From: CAYJGN01 sp964369635
GTDB taxonomy: Bacteria; Bacillota; Clostridia; Oscillospirales; Ruminococcaceae
Direction of reading: 5' to 3'
Assembly: GCA_964369635.1 (NCBI GenBank)
Contig: CAYJGN010000022.1
Location: 1 to 32,102 of the forward strand
DNA length: 32,102 nucleotides
Below the pieces are notes generated by a model, which had not been told where the DNA came from, made no database searches, and saw only the letters and a list, made by a program, of their open reading frames with translations. This document shows, one piece after another, positions 7,663 to 14,272 of the stretch. The position numbers were made by a program, and so were the translations under genes. The stretch's first letter is position 1; each line of letters opens with the position of its first letter.

Positions 7663-8317
7663 TTACAACCTTCTTGTATTTATGCTCACCTGTAAGCGAG
7701 AAAATTACCCACTCAGCTATATTAGAGGCATGATCTCCTATTCTCTCGAAGTATTTCGCAACCATCAATAGGTCAAGCGCCTGCTCGCCATTATTTGCGT
7801 CTTTAACTATTAGATCAATTAGATTATTCTTAATTTTAACAAACAACGCATCAACTATATCATCATTTTCGATAACCTGCTCTGCTACTGCTAAATCTTT
7901 TTTAACAAACGAATCAATAGAATCGGTAACCATTTTAACAGTCGCCTCAGCCATTAGCGGTATATTTTCAAGTTTCTTAATATATTCTTTATCATACAGA
8001 TGCAGTGATATCTCACATATATCAGATGCCTGGTCTGCAATTCGCTCCATGTCGGTGATTATTTTTAGCACAGAAGAAATAAGTCTTAGGTCTCCTGCAA
8101 CAGGTTGTTGTGATAGTAGAAGTTTTAAGCAAAAAGACTCTATATCTTTCTCATACTGGTCAACTTCGTCATCCTTCTCAATAACACTTAGCGCAAGCTC
8201 TCTGTCTTTAAGGGTTAGTGATTTTGAAGCAGACGCAATTGCTGTTTCAATCAAGCTCCCCATCGTTATAAGTTTATTTGATAACTCCATTAACTGTATA
8301 TCAAATTTATTCCTCAT
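7655..8317 (-). CDS. phoU: Phosphate signalling protein PhoU
   Basis: Cytoplasmic helical protein of two PhoU repeats that represses PhoR/PhoB signalling when phosphate is plentiful, normally through the PstSCAB transporter. Each repeat shows its metal-binding helix: ERIADQASDICEI in repeat 1 and ERIGDHASNIAEW in repeat 2. The length of 220 aa is standard. It is the first gene of the operon. The ATG 8317 has only a weak ribosome site (GGTG about 8 bases upstream). No pst transporter genes are in the window, which is unusual because phoU most often closes the pst operon. Here it leads the two-component genes instead. Confidence 0.95.
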   Translation of the reverse strand: MRNKFDIQLMELSNKLITMGSLIETAIASASKSLTLKDRELALSVIEKDDEVDQYEKDIESFCLKLLLSQQPVAGDLRLISSVLKIITDMERIADQASDICEISLHLYDKEYIKKLENIPLMAEATVKMVTDSIDSFVKKDLAVAEQVIENDDIVDALFVKIKNNLIDLIVKDANNGEQALDLLMVAKYFERIGDHASNIAEWVIFSLTGEHKYKKVVNG

Positions 8318-8378
8318 CTTTACACCAATACCTTTCTTATGTTATGCCAATAATTCTACCATCATTTTTATGTAAACT

Positions 8379-8399
8379 CTTGGTAAAAAATGTACCAAG
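8379..8399 (-). promoter_or_regulatory. Hairpin in the phoU leader
   Basis: Perfect 7-bp inverted repeat CTTGGTA/TACCAAG with a 7-base loop, lying between the predicted start of transcription (about 8411) and the phoU start codon. On the plus strand it is followed by AAAGTTTTTTT, so it could also stop antisense transcription. Confidence 0.45.
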
Positions 8400-8417
8400 A
8401 AAGTTTTTTTCTAAAAA

Positions 8418-8461
8418 ATTATAACTTTATTTTGTAAAACGCTATGAATTATAATGTAAAA
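8418..8461 (-). promoter_or_regulatory. phoU promoter with Pho-box-like repeats
   Basis: On the minus strand a consensus -10 TATAAT (8423-8418) lacks a -35. In its place are TTTTACA (8461-8455), TTCATA (8448-8443) and TTTTACA (8439-8433), with the two outer copies exactly 22 bases apart. PhoP/PhoB boxes in Bacillota are TT(A/T/C)ACA direct repeats with about 11-base period, and activated promoters often lack a -35. This is therefore a credible autoregulatory site. Confidence 0.55.
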
Positions 8462-8510
8462 TCGAGGTAAATTTTTTGGTTAAACAATTTTTATCCGCAT
8501 TGTTTCTATC

Positions 8511-9062
8511 TTAATTTAATATAGCATCTTCAGTTTGCGCCATAGCAGTTAGCGTTTTCTCCAAAAGAAGATTTAAATCTATACTAAGCATCTCTGCCCC
8601 TTTAGATATAATCTCTCTGCTGCATCCAGCTGCAAACTTTTTATCTTTAAACTTCTTTTTCAAGCTTTTAAGTTCCATATCCTTGCAGCTTTTTGATGGT
8701 CTCATAAGTCTTGCCGCATGAATTATACCGGTTAGCTCATCTATTGCAAACAGCACCTTCTCCATATAAGCCGTTGGTTCAACATCGCTGCAAATTCCAT
8801 ACGCATGGCTCACTACCGCATGGATAAACTGCTCATCAAACCCATTATCGCGAAGTATCGAAGGTGCTACTTTACAGTGCTCTTCTGGATGATTTTCAAA
8901 ATCTATATCATGGAGCAGACCAACTTTTTTCCAATATTCGACGTCCTCACCGCATTCTTTTGCAAAAACTCCCATAACTTCACTAACAGTCTTTGCATGC
9001 AAAAGCAGATAAGGTTCGGTTGTGTTTTCTGATAATAACTTATAACATTCAGCTAAATTCAT
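8511..9062 (-). CDS. HD-domain hydrolase-like protein
   Basis: 183-residue cytoplasmic protein with an HD superfamily signature: H22, the HD doublet H51-D52 in GLLHDIDFENHPEEH, further histidines in VVSHAYGIC, and an Asp in LFAIDELTG. These are the metal ligands of HD phosphohydrolases. It matches the short clostridial proteins usually annotated only as HD-domain or HDIG protein; the substrate is unknown. A conserved C-terminal helical region (KKKFKDKKFAAGCSREII) follows. Ribosome site AGGAGAG and a promoter at 9090-9117 support the ATG. A weak hairpin AAACAAT/ATTGTTT (8482-8505) lies directly after the stop. It appears to be transcribed alone. Confidence 0.85.
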   Translation of the reverse strand: MNLAECYKLLSENTTEPYLLLHAKTVSEVMGVFAKECGEDVEYWKKVGLLHDIDFENHPEEHCKVAPSILRDNGFDEQFIHAVVSHAYGICSDVEPTAYMEKVLFAIDELTGIIHAARLMRPSKSCKDMELKSLKKKFKDKKFAAGCSREIISKGAEMLSIDLNLLLEKTLTAMAQTEDAILN

Positions 9063-9089
9063 GATTTTCTCTCCTGTTTTTTTATAACT

Positions 9090-9117
9090 ATTATATCATC
9101 TTTTTATATAGTTGCAA
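9090..9117 (-). promoter_or_regulatory. Promoter of the HD-domain gene
   Basis: Minus strand -35 TTGCAA (9117-9112), a 16-base spacer and -10 TATAAT (9095-9090) with TG one base upstream (extended -10). Confidence 0.7.
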
Positions 9118-9210
9118 AGTAATTCTTACTTAAGAAATATTTATGCATTTGGACACTAATATTGATTAGCTGTCTGCTCTTGCAACTCAAATAGGGCGGA
9201 CAAGGCTGAA

Positions 9211-9297
9211 ATGCAGCTTTATAAATAATCGCAGTGTAGAAAAAATTATTTACAAAATATTTTTATCTATTGGTCTCGAACTTTGCTAAAGCTGCAT
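9211..9297. repeat. 11-base perfect inverted repeat upstream of the lysis genes
   Basis: ATGCAGCTTTA (9211-9221) and TAAAGCTGCAT (9287-9297) are exact reverse complements 65 bases apart, in the non-coding space between the HD gene and the muramidase. A TTTACA lies inside. The repeat could form a long-range RNA stem, be a regulator site, or mark a remnant of a mobile segment. Confidence 0.4.
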
Positions 9298-9351
9298 AGA
9301 ATGAAACTAAGAGTGGTGTTTATTCGTCTCTCTAATAAATGAGGTGATTTA

Positions 9352-10338
9352 GTGGAAATTAAAGGAATCGACGTCTCTAAATTTCAAGGGGACATCGACT
9401 GGAAAAAAGTAAAAGCTGATGGCTATGAGTTTGCTATTATCAGAGTTGGTTGGTGCGGCTATGACGGTCTTATAACAACGGGGTTTGATAATTTTTTTGA
9501 TAAGAATATGCAAGGCGCTGCTGCCGCTGGAATTGATATCGGCGTTTATATGTATAGTTATGCAAAAACTCCTGAAGCTGCAAAAATTGCTGCAGGTGAG
9601 GTTCTTCGTTTTATAGAGCCTTATAATCTTTTATACCCTGTTATATTCGATTTTGAAGATGCTGAGCTCTATTCTGGATTCAGTAGAGATTTAAACACTC
9701 AAATATGCAAAGCTTTTCTTGAAGAAATAGAGGCAAATAGCTATTATGCAATGCTATACAGCTACACATATTTCCTCTCTGCATATCTTGATATGAGCTC
9801 TCTTCAAGATTATGATTTATGGGTTGCAGATTACAGGGGTTATGTTGGATATGATGGCAGCTATGGAATATGGCAGTATAGCTCAACTGGAGCAGTTGAT
9901 GGCATAGTTGGCAATACTGACCTCAATATCTCATATAGGGATTATCCAGAAGTTATAAGAGCAGCTGGTCTCAACGGACAAAAGGAAGCTACAAAACCCT
10001 TTAGTGAAGAAGCTACTGTTTTGAAAATAGGCTTTGCTTCAACTGGCGATATTAATTTTTTTACAGCTCTGTGTGCTGATTTAAACCTTGAAATAACGGA
10101 AAACCTCGATGGATTTATAACAACTGCCAAAGCTCCTGCCAGTAGCCAGATTATCCTTATAGATGCGGCAGAAAAATTAATAGTTCCGATAAATCCAATC
10201 TTTGATGAAGTGGAAGATTGCAATGAGCTTAAAACTCAAAACGAAACTCTAAAAGCGGAAATATTAGAGCTTAATGGAGAGATAGATAGATTGAAATCAG
10301 TGGTTAGTGAGATTAAAAATCTCTGTGATACTATATAG
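9352..10338 (+). CDS. GH25 muramidase (phage-type endolysin)
   Basis: Cleaves the N-acetylmuramic acid to N-acetylglucosamine bond of peptidoglycan. The GH25 domain (about 1-205) opens GIDVSKFQGDIDW with catalytic-site D7, has FDFEDAE with D100 and E102, and a later NTDLN aspartate. This matches the D/DxE/D arrangement of the family. A second domain (about 215-285) of unknown type and a C-terminal coiled coil (about 290-325, heptad-like NELKTQNETLKAEILELNG) may bind the wall or oligomerise. There is no signal peptide, so release depends on the holin encoded 15 bases downstream. The start is GTG 9352 behind GAGGTGA. The holin partner makes a phage origin likely, although no other phage gene is present. 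Confidence 0.9.
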   Translation: MEIKGIDVSKFQGDIDWKKVKADGYEFAIIRVGWCGYDGLITTGFDNFFDKNMQGAAAAGIDIGVYMYSYAKTPEAAKIAAGEVLRFIEPYNLLYPVIFDFEDAELYSGFSRDLNTQICKAFLEEIEANSYYAMLYSYTYFLSAYLDMSSLQDYDLWVADYRGYVGYDGSYGIWQYSSTGAVDGIVGNTDLNISYRDYPEVIRAAGLNGQKEATKPFSEEATVLKIGFASTGDINFFTALCADLNLEITENLDGFITTAKAPASSQIILIDAAEKLIVPINPIFDEVEDCNELKTQNETLKAEILELNGEIDRLKSVVSEIKNLCDTI

Positions 10339-10353
10339 CGATAGGAGATACAA

Positions 10354-10626
10354 ATGAAGATAAATTTAAAAATACGTGCGAAAAATCCATGTTTTTGGAT
10401 AAATATCGCTCTTTCGATCATCATGCCAATACTCGGATATTTCGGCCTTACCGCAGCTGATATCACAAGTTTTGATATTTTAGCTGATACTTTCATGTCG
10501 GCTATAATGAATCCTTATGTGCTAATGCTCTCAGCGACAAGCGTCTGGAACGAGCTGCATAACCCGACCATTAGCGGCTATTCTGACAGCCCAGAAATCC
10601 TGAGTATGACAACTAATAAGCAATGA
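10354..10626 (+). CDS. Phage holin, phiLC3-like
   Basis: 90 residues. The opening KINLKIRAKNPCFWINIALSI leads into a first membrane helix, a second hydrophobic segment spans about 50-70, and the C-terminal signature NPTISGYSDSPEIL corresponds to the DPTTxGLSDS motif of phiLC3/LL-H family holins. It forms membrane lesions that let the upstream muramidase reach the wall. ATG follows AGGAGA. The order endolysin then holin is reversed relative to most phages. A strong terminator follows at 10656. It could serve prophage lysis or be a domesticated holin-based export module. Confidence 0.85.
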   Translation: MKINLKIRAKNPCFWINIALSIIMPILGYFGLTAADITSFDILADTFMSAIMNPYVLMLSATSVWNELHNPTISGYSDSPEILSMTTNKQ

Positions 10627-10655
10627 TATATCATAAAGCTTAATTAACTTTCAAC

Positions 10656-10690
10656 AAAGCAAAGCAGATTTACTGCTTTGCTTTTTATTT
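10656..10690 (+). terminator. Strong intrinsic terminator after the lysis cassette
   Basis: A perfect 12-bp stem, AAAGCAAAGCAG (10656-10667) with CTGCTTTGCTTT (10673-10684), has a 5-base loop and is followed by a T-rich tail. Confidence 0.9.
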
Positions 10691-10716
10691 TATGACAGTT
10701 ATAGTAGGCTAACTTA

Positions 10717-10745
10717 TTGAATTTGCATAAATAACCTGATATAAT
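10717..10745 (+). promoter_or_regulatory. Promoter of the cysteine-rich gene
   Basis: -35 TTGAAT (10717-10722), a 17-base spacer and an extended -10 TGATATAAT ending at 10745. It lies 39 bases ahead of the ATG at 10784. Confidence 0.8.
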
Positions 10746-10783
10746 TATCTTGTAAGTTATAAACAGTTGTAAAGGAGTTTATT

Positions 10784-10936
10784 ATGGAATGTAAAATAGC
10801 TGAAATCAAAGAGTATTGCCCATGTACTAATACCGTATGTCCACGTCATGGAAAATGTTGCGAGTGCGTTGCTGCGCATAAAACAGGCGCATATCCACCT
10901 GCATGCCTTCGTCACTTCACCGAAGAGAAAAAATAG
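10784..10936 (+). CDS. 50-residue cysteine-rich protein
   Basis: A very short protein with eight cysteines: C3, C12, C14, C19, C25, C26, C28 and C41. The core CPCTNTVCPRHGKCCECV continues to AYPPACLRHF. The spacing suggests one or two bound metal ions (zinc or iron-sulfur). It resembles the small cytosolic cysteine-rich proteins of clostridia and methanogens often listed as a DUF (possibly DUF6485; from memory, not searched). Gene quality is high: near-consensus promoter, AAAGGAG seven bases before the ATG, and a clean stop. There is no signal peptide, so it is cytoplasmic. The function is unknown; metal storage, redox sensing or a protein-binding zinc knuckle are all possible. Confidence 0.85.
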   Translation: MECKIAEIKEYCPCTNTVCPRHGKCCECVAAHKTGAYPPACLRHFTEEKK

Positions 10937-10983
10937 CTGAAATATTTCTATTAAAATGCTGTCTTAAATTATAGGAGGGTTTT

Positions 10984-11625
10984 ATGAAGAGGGTTTTATT
11001 ATTATTGATGGCCGTATTATTTATTTTAAACGGCTGTACCGATAAAGATTCACCGGAGCCAACAGACCCTGATATAGGCGTTGATGCAAAGCCGGTTATC
11101 TATCTATATCCAGAAGATATTTTGGAAATCAATGTAACGCTCGAATACGGTGGCACCCTCACCTATACATACCCTACCTATAATGATGGCTGGACGGTAC
11201 TCGCAGACCCTAATGGAAAAATCCTACATAATGGCGATGAGTATTCATACCTTTTCTGGGAGGGTGCGAGCGATGTCTCTTATGATATGAGCAGTGGATT
11301 TGTTGTTGCGGGCGATGATACTGAGCAGTTTTTGCGCGAAAAACTCGAATATATGGGACTACTACCGCACGAATATAACGAGTTTATCGTCTATTGGGTA
11401 CCGCTTATGATAAACAACGAATACAACTTGATCTCATTTCAAGACAGTGTTTATACCGAAAATGCAAAACTTGAGATAACCCCGCAGCCAGATAGTATTC
11501 TTCGTATCTTTATGGCATATAAACCGCTCGACTCATTTTTCGAAATTGAGCAGCAGCAGCTTGCAACATTTGAGAGAGATGGGTTTACAGTTGTTGAATG
11601 GGGCGGCACCATTGTTGTAGATTAG
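10984..11625 (+). CDS. Putative lipoprotein of unknown function
   Basis: 213 residues with a classic lipoprotein signal: basic MKR, a hydrophobic run VLLLLMAVLFIL, and lipobox LNGC with C18 as the lipid-bearing residue. The mature part is acidic. It contains KPVIYLYPED, repeated Tyr/Trp-rich strands (YPTYNDGW, YSYLFWEG) and NEFIVYWVPLMINNEYNLISF. I recall similar uncharacterised secreted proteins in gut bacteria but no assigned function. It looks beta-rich and has no catalytic motif. The ribosome site AGGAGGG is optimal. The gene starts 47 bases after the cysteine-rich gene and may share its promoter. It is anchored at the outer face of the cell membrane. Confidence 0.82.
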   Translation: MKRVLLLLMAVLFILNGCTDKDSPEPTDPDIGVDAKPVIYLYPEDILEINVTLEYGGTLTYTYPTYNDGWTVLADPNGKILHNGDEYSYLFWEGASDVSYDMSSGFVVAGDDTEQFLREKLEYMGLLPHEYNEFIVYWVPLMINNEYNLISFQDSVYTENAKLEITPQPDSILRIFMAYKPLDSFFEIEQQQLATFERDGFTVVEWGGTIVVD

Positions 11626-11626
11626 C

Positions 11627-11911
11627 ATGTTAAGGATCATCTATGAAAAGTCTAAAATTATAATAGCTATTATATCCATTGTTGCAACATTATCTATATC
11701 GATAGGTTTATTTGATTTTTTTAGAGTTTCAACCTTTGAAAAACCTATATTCACCTTATCTCAAACAGCTGACGACGGCGGCAGTGGAAGCTATTATGGT
11801 CTTGGGTATTTAATAGAGCTTCACGGTGAGCTTCAAGATGGAGGATATTATATCTTTCAGTATACATATAGCATTTTAGGGATTGAAGTGGCAAATGTTA
11901 CTCGACCATAG
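11627..11911 (+). CDS. Small membrane-anchored protein
   Basis: 94 residues. One N-terminal hydrophobic helix (about 10-32, IIIAIISIVATLSISIGLFDFF) is followed by an exported domain of about 60 residues containing SQTADDGGSGSYYGLGYLIELHGEL and ending YSILGIEVANVTRP. This tail pattern is familiar from short conserved clostridial proteins of unknown role. The ATG begins one base after the lipoprotein stop. There is no strong ribosome site of its own, so translation is probably coupled to the upstream gene. A terminator follows at 11928. The function is unknown. Confidence 0.7.
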   Translation: MLRIIYEKSKIIIAIISIVATLSISIGLFDFFRVSTFEKPIFTLSQTADDGGSGSYYGLGYLIELHGELQDGGYYIFQYTYSILGIEVANVTRP

Positions 11912-11927
11912 CAAAAAATAATAACTA

Positions 11928-11968
11928 AAACAGGTGCAGATTATTTTGCATCTGTTTTTTTATTTTTA
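11928..11968 (+). terminator. Intrinsic terminator
   Basis: AAACAGGTGCA (11928-11938) pairs with TGCATCTGTTT (11947-11957) through one G-T pair and is followed by TTTTATTTTT. It ends the lipoprotein operon just ahead of the gntR promoter. Confidence 0.9.
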
Positions 11969-11971
11969 CTG

Positions 11972-12020
11972 TTGACAAAACCATTCTCACTGTGTATACT
12001 GTGTATATAACGTATATACA
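11972..12020 (+). promoter_or_regulatory. Promoter and operator of GntR/ABC module A
   Basis: Near-consensus promoter: -35 TTGACA (11972-11977), a 17-base spacer and -10 TATACT (11995-12000). Immediately downstream, TGTATAT (12002-12008) and ATATACA (12014-12020) form a perfect inverted repeat with a 5-base centre, covering the expected start of transcription. YtrA-type GntR repressors bind TGTA...TACA palindromes, so autorepression is likely. Confidence 0.85.
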
Positions 12021-12036
12021 GTTATGGAGTTCATAT

Positions 12037-12417
12037 ATGAAAATTATAATTAGCAATTCTGATGGTACACCTATCTATTCCCAGATTTACGACAGCATAA
12101 AATCAGCAATAATAAGAGGAGAGATAGATAGCAATTCCCCTCTCCCCTCTATCCGCTCACTTGCTAAAGATTTGAAGATAAGCGTAATCACGACAAAACG
12201 CGCATATGATGATCTTGAGCGGGATGGATTTATCTACACATTGGCAGGAAAAGGTTCTTTTGTTGCGCAAAAAAACAAGCAGATGATGCGTGAAGCGGCT
12301 ATCAAGGAGATTGAAGAGAGTATTGCAAAAGCCGCAAAGCTTGCCCGCTCTATCAGCCTTTCAAAAGATGAAATCATTGAAATTTTTGATATTTTCTATG
12401 ATGAAAAAATTCTTTAA
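12037..12417 (+). CDS. GntR-family (YtrA type) repressor, module A
   Basis: 126 residues. The N-terminal winged helix-turn-helix (about 10-75) carries PIYSQIYDSIKSAIIRGEI, then PLPSIRSLAKDLKISVITTKRAYDDLERDG. A short helical C-terminal segment follows instead of a large ligand-binding domain, as in the YtrA subfamily that controls adjacent ABC transporters. ATG 12037 is chosen because GGAG sits seven bases upstream; a longer reading frame from 11992 would begin inside the -10 box and is rejected. Autoregulation is expected from the palindrome just downstream of the promoter. The related gene at 20564-20938 controls module B. Inducers for the group include cell-wall-active antibiotics in some bacilli; here the inducer is unknown. 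Confidence 0.92.
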   Translation: MKIIISNSDGTPIYSQIYDSIKSAIIRGEIDSNSPLPSIRSLAKDLKISVITTKRAYDDLERDGFIYTLAGKGSFVAQKNKQMMREAAIKEIEESIAKAAKLARSISLSKDEIIEIFDIFYDEKIL

Positions 12418-12587
12418 AGGCAGAAAACTGAGATATTATTTGTATTTTGTTTTGATTGGATTGTAGATTTTGATACCATTTCTGCCTCAAAATCATAAAA
12501 ACCTAAAAGTGAGATTGCAGGGTCAAGGCTTGCCTTGACCGCAAGATTTACCGCTATTTAGCAGATACAAAAAGCCATGTATCCGCG
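12418..12587. repeat. Three inverted repeats between gntR and the ABC genes
   Basis: AGGCAGAAA (12418-12426) matches TTTCTGCCT (12479-12487), enclosing 52 bases. GGTCAAGGC/GCCTTGACC is a perfect palindrome at 12521-12540. GATACA/TGTATC (12564-12569 and 12578-12583) forms a third hairpin with flanking GC pairs. None has a T tract. In module B the same two genes are separated by only 4 bases, so this stretch is an insertion or an added regulatory leader. Confidence 0.55.
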
Positions 12588-12621
12588 TCAAACAGGTGAA
12601 TTTTTAGTGTATTAGCAATGT

Positions 12622-12630
12622 TGATATTAT
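12622..12630 (+). promoter_or_regulatory. Possible internal promoter before the ABC ATPase
   Basis: Extended -10 TGATATTAT (12622-12630), 30 bases before the ATPase start. The -35 is poor (TTTAGT, 16 bases upstream). It may give regulator-independent expression of the transporter. Confidence 0.4.
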
Positions 12631-12659
12631 TTATCTAAAACTTAAAATGGAGTTTAATT

Positions 12660-13505
12660 ATGAATGCAATTGAGATTAAAAATCTTTCAAAAAGTTATCG
12701 CGATTTTACACTGAGCGATGTTTCTTTTTCCCTTCCAACAGGAACGATTATGGGCCTTGTTGGTGAGAATGGTGCTGGGAAAAGCACAACTATCAAGCTT
12801 ATTATGGATGCTATCACGCGAGATAGCGGTGAGATAAAAGTTTTATCATGCGATAACCGCTCACCGCAGATGAGCAAGATTAAGCAGGATATCGGGGTAG
12901 TTCTCGATGAAGCTTATTTCCCCGAAGTTTTAACTATTAAATCAATTGAAAATATAATGAAAAATATCTACACAAATTGGGATAGCCAGCTTTTTAATAG
13001 TTTTTTGAGCAGATTCTCACTGCCAACCGACAAAAAGTTTTTAGATTTTTCAAGGGGTATGAAGATGAAGCTTGCAATAGCTATCGCTTTATCCCACCAC
13101 CCAAAGCTTCTTATCCTCGATGAAGCAACAAGCGGCCTTGACCCTATGGTGCGCGATGAGATTTTAGATGTCTTTTTCGACTTCACAAGAGAAGAAGATC
13201 ATTCTATCCTTCTCTCTTCACATATAATTAGCGACCTTGAAAAGGTTTGCGATTATATAACATTTATGCACCGCGGCAGAGTTGTTATCTGCGAGGAAAA
13301 AGATGTTATACTTGAGCGATATGCTATCTGCAAGCTCCAAAGCGATGAGTTTGAAGCGTTGCCAGAAGATGCTATTATCGCAAAGAAAACAACTGCTTAT
13401 GGATATGATGCACTTGTTTATAAAAATATGATAAACGAGAGCATTAAACTCGAGAAAACAACGCTTGAAGATATAGTTGTTTTTATGGCAAGGGAGGGTA
13501 TTTAG
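12660..13505 (+). CDS. ABC transporter ATP-binding protein, module A
   Basis: 281-residue nucleotide-binding subunit of a YtrB/BcrA-like ABC system. Walker A is GENGAGKSTT (about 35-44). The signature region is FSRGMKMKL in place of LSGGQ, normal for this subgroup. Walker B is LLILDEATSGLD (about 148-159), with the switch His in LLSSHIISDLE. It pairs with the membrane protein that starts on the next base at 13506. ATG follows TGGAG. The protein is clearly paralogous to the module B ATPase (shared NWD...RFSLP and DYITF motifs). The likely role is export or removal of a membrane-active compound, by analogy; the substrate is unknown. Confidence 0.93.
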   Translation: MNAIEIKNLSKSYRDFTLSDVSFSLPTGTIMGLVGENGAGKSTTIKLIMDAITRDSGEIKVLSCDNRSPQMSKIKQDIGVVLDEAYFPEVLTIKSIENIMKNIYTNWDSQLFNSFLSRFSLPTDKKFLDFSRGMKMKLAIAIALSHHPKLLILDEATSGLDPMVRDEILDVFFDFTREEDHSILLSSHIISDLEKVCDYITFMHRGRVVICEEKDVILERYAICKLQSDEFEALPEDAIIAKKTTAYGYDALVYKNMINESIKLEKTTLEDIVVFMAREGI

Positions 13506-14126
13506 ATGAAAGGATTAATTCTAAAGGATATAAGCGTTATAACAAAGCATCTTAAAATATTTCTTTTGCTTATTGTTTTTATCTCGCTTTCAAGCGGCGG
13601 CTCGCTTGCATTTTTCGCTTTTTTCTATGGCGGAATGCTCCCCTCAACTGCTTTTTCCTACGATGAGCGCTCAAAATGGAACGACCTTGCTATTATGTTT
13701 CCGATAAAAAAGAGCGATATTGTTCTCTCAAAATATATATTTGGATATATCGGGATTGCTCTTTGCGGCGTTTTAATAGCGGTGGGCACGATTTTAGGCC
13801 CTATCGTTTTAAAAACCGAAAGTGCTCTTAGTTTAAATATGTTTGTTTTAGCCCTCTCAAGCACCCTTTATTTTATAGCGATAAATCTATTTTTAAATTT
13901 CAAGCTCGGAGTTGAGAAATCAAGAGTTTTCTTGATAATTATGCTTATCGCAATAAGCTATTTCGGTACAACTTTAATAACCGGTAATACGCTCTTCACA
14001 ATGGATATCCTCCCTGATTTAATGGCAACATCCATATCACCCACCTCTCTTATAATCCTCGGTGGTGCCATTATCGCAAATATTATAAGCATAAAACTAT
14101 CAATATTTATTTTTGAGAACAAATAA
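13506..14126 (+). CDS. ABC-2 family permease, module A
   Basis: 206-residue integral membrane protein with about six hydrophobic segments. It contains the DERSKWNDLAIMFPIKKSDIVLSKY motif that marks the ABC2_membrane_5-like permeases paired with YtrA/YtrB systems (compare SKWSRFELTMPVKRSDVIKARY in module B). The ATG directly follows the ATPase stop, and AAGGGAGGG before it is the ribosome site, so the two subunits are co-translated. It forms the membrane path of the transporter. A terminator hairpin follows at 14141. The family assignment is good; the substrate is unknown. Confidence 0.88.
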   Translation: MKGLILKDISVITKHLKIFLLLIVFISLSSGGSLAFFAFFYGGMLPSTAFSYDERSKWNDLAIMFPIKKSDIVLSKYIFGYIGIALCGVLIAVGTILGPIVLKTESALSLNMFVLALSSTLYFIAINLFLNFKLGVEKSRVFLIIMLIAISYFGTTLITGNTLFTMDILPDLMATSISPTSLIILGGAIIANIISIKLSIFIFENK

Positions 14127-14140
14127 ATACTCGACCCTAA

Positions 14141-14180
14141 AAAAGCTTTAGTTTGTACTATCTGTACGACTAAAGCTTTT
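14141..14180 (+). terminator. Terminator hairpin after module A
   Basis: A perfect 12-bp stem AAAAGCTTTAGT/ACTAAAGCTTTT encloses a further GTAC/GTAC pair. The run of T is short (within the stem), so termination may be partial. Confidence 0.7.
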
Positions 14181-14210
14181 CATACATAAGGGCAATTTTT
14201 CAAAATAAAA

Positions 14211-14250
14211 TGTTATAATAAATGCAACCTTTTATATTTCTTTTGCGTTA
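14211..14250 (+). promoter_or_regulatory. Candidate promoters of the ECF sigma operon
   Basis: Two signals overlap. The first is a SigA extended -10 TGTTATAAT (14211-14219) without a good -35. The second is TGCAAC (14223-14228), 17 bases, then CGTTA (14246-14250), which resembles the TGAAAC/CGTA promoters read by ECF sigma factors such as SigW. The second would allow autoregulation by the encoded sigma factor. Confidence 0.45.
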
Positions 14251-14272
14251 TATAGGGTGAAGGGGGTAAAAT

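Noticed and set aside
8049..8375. 108-codon plus-strand frame opposite phoU
   Set aside because: It is antisense to the conserved PhoU repeats and has a serine-rich shadow composition without a translation signal.
11992..12036. N-terminal extension of the module A repressor
   Set aside because: It would begin in the -10 region and encode the operator; GGAG plus ATG 12037 give a normal GntR start.
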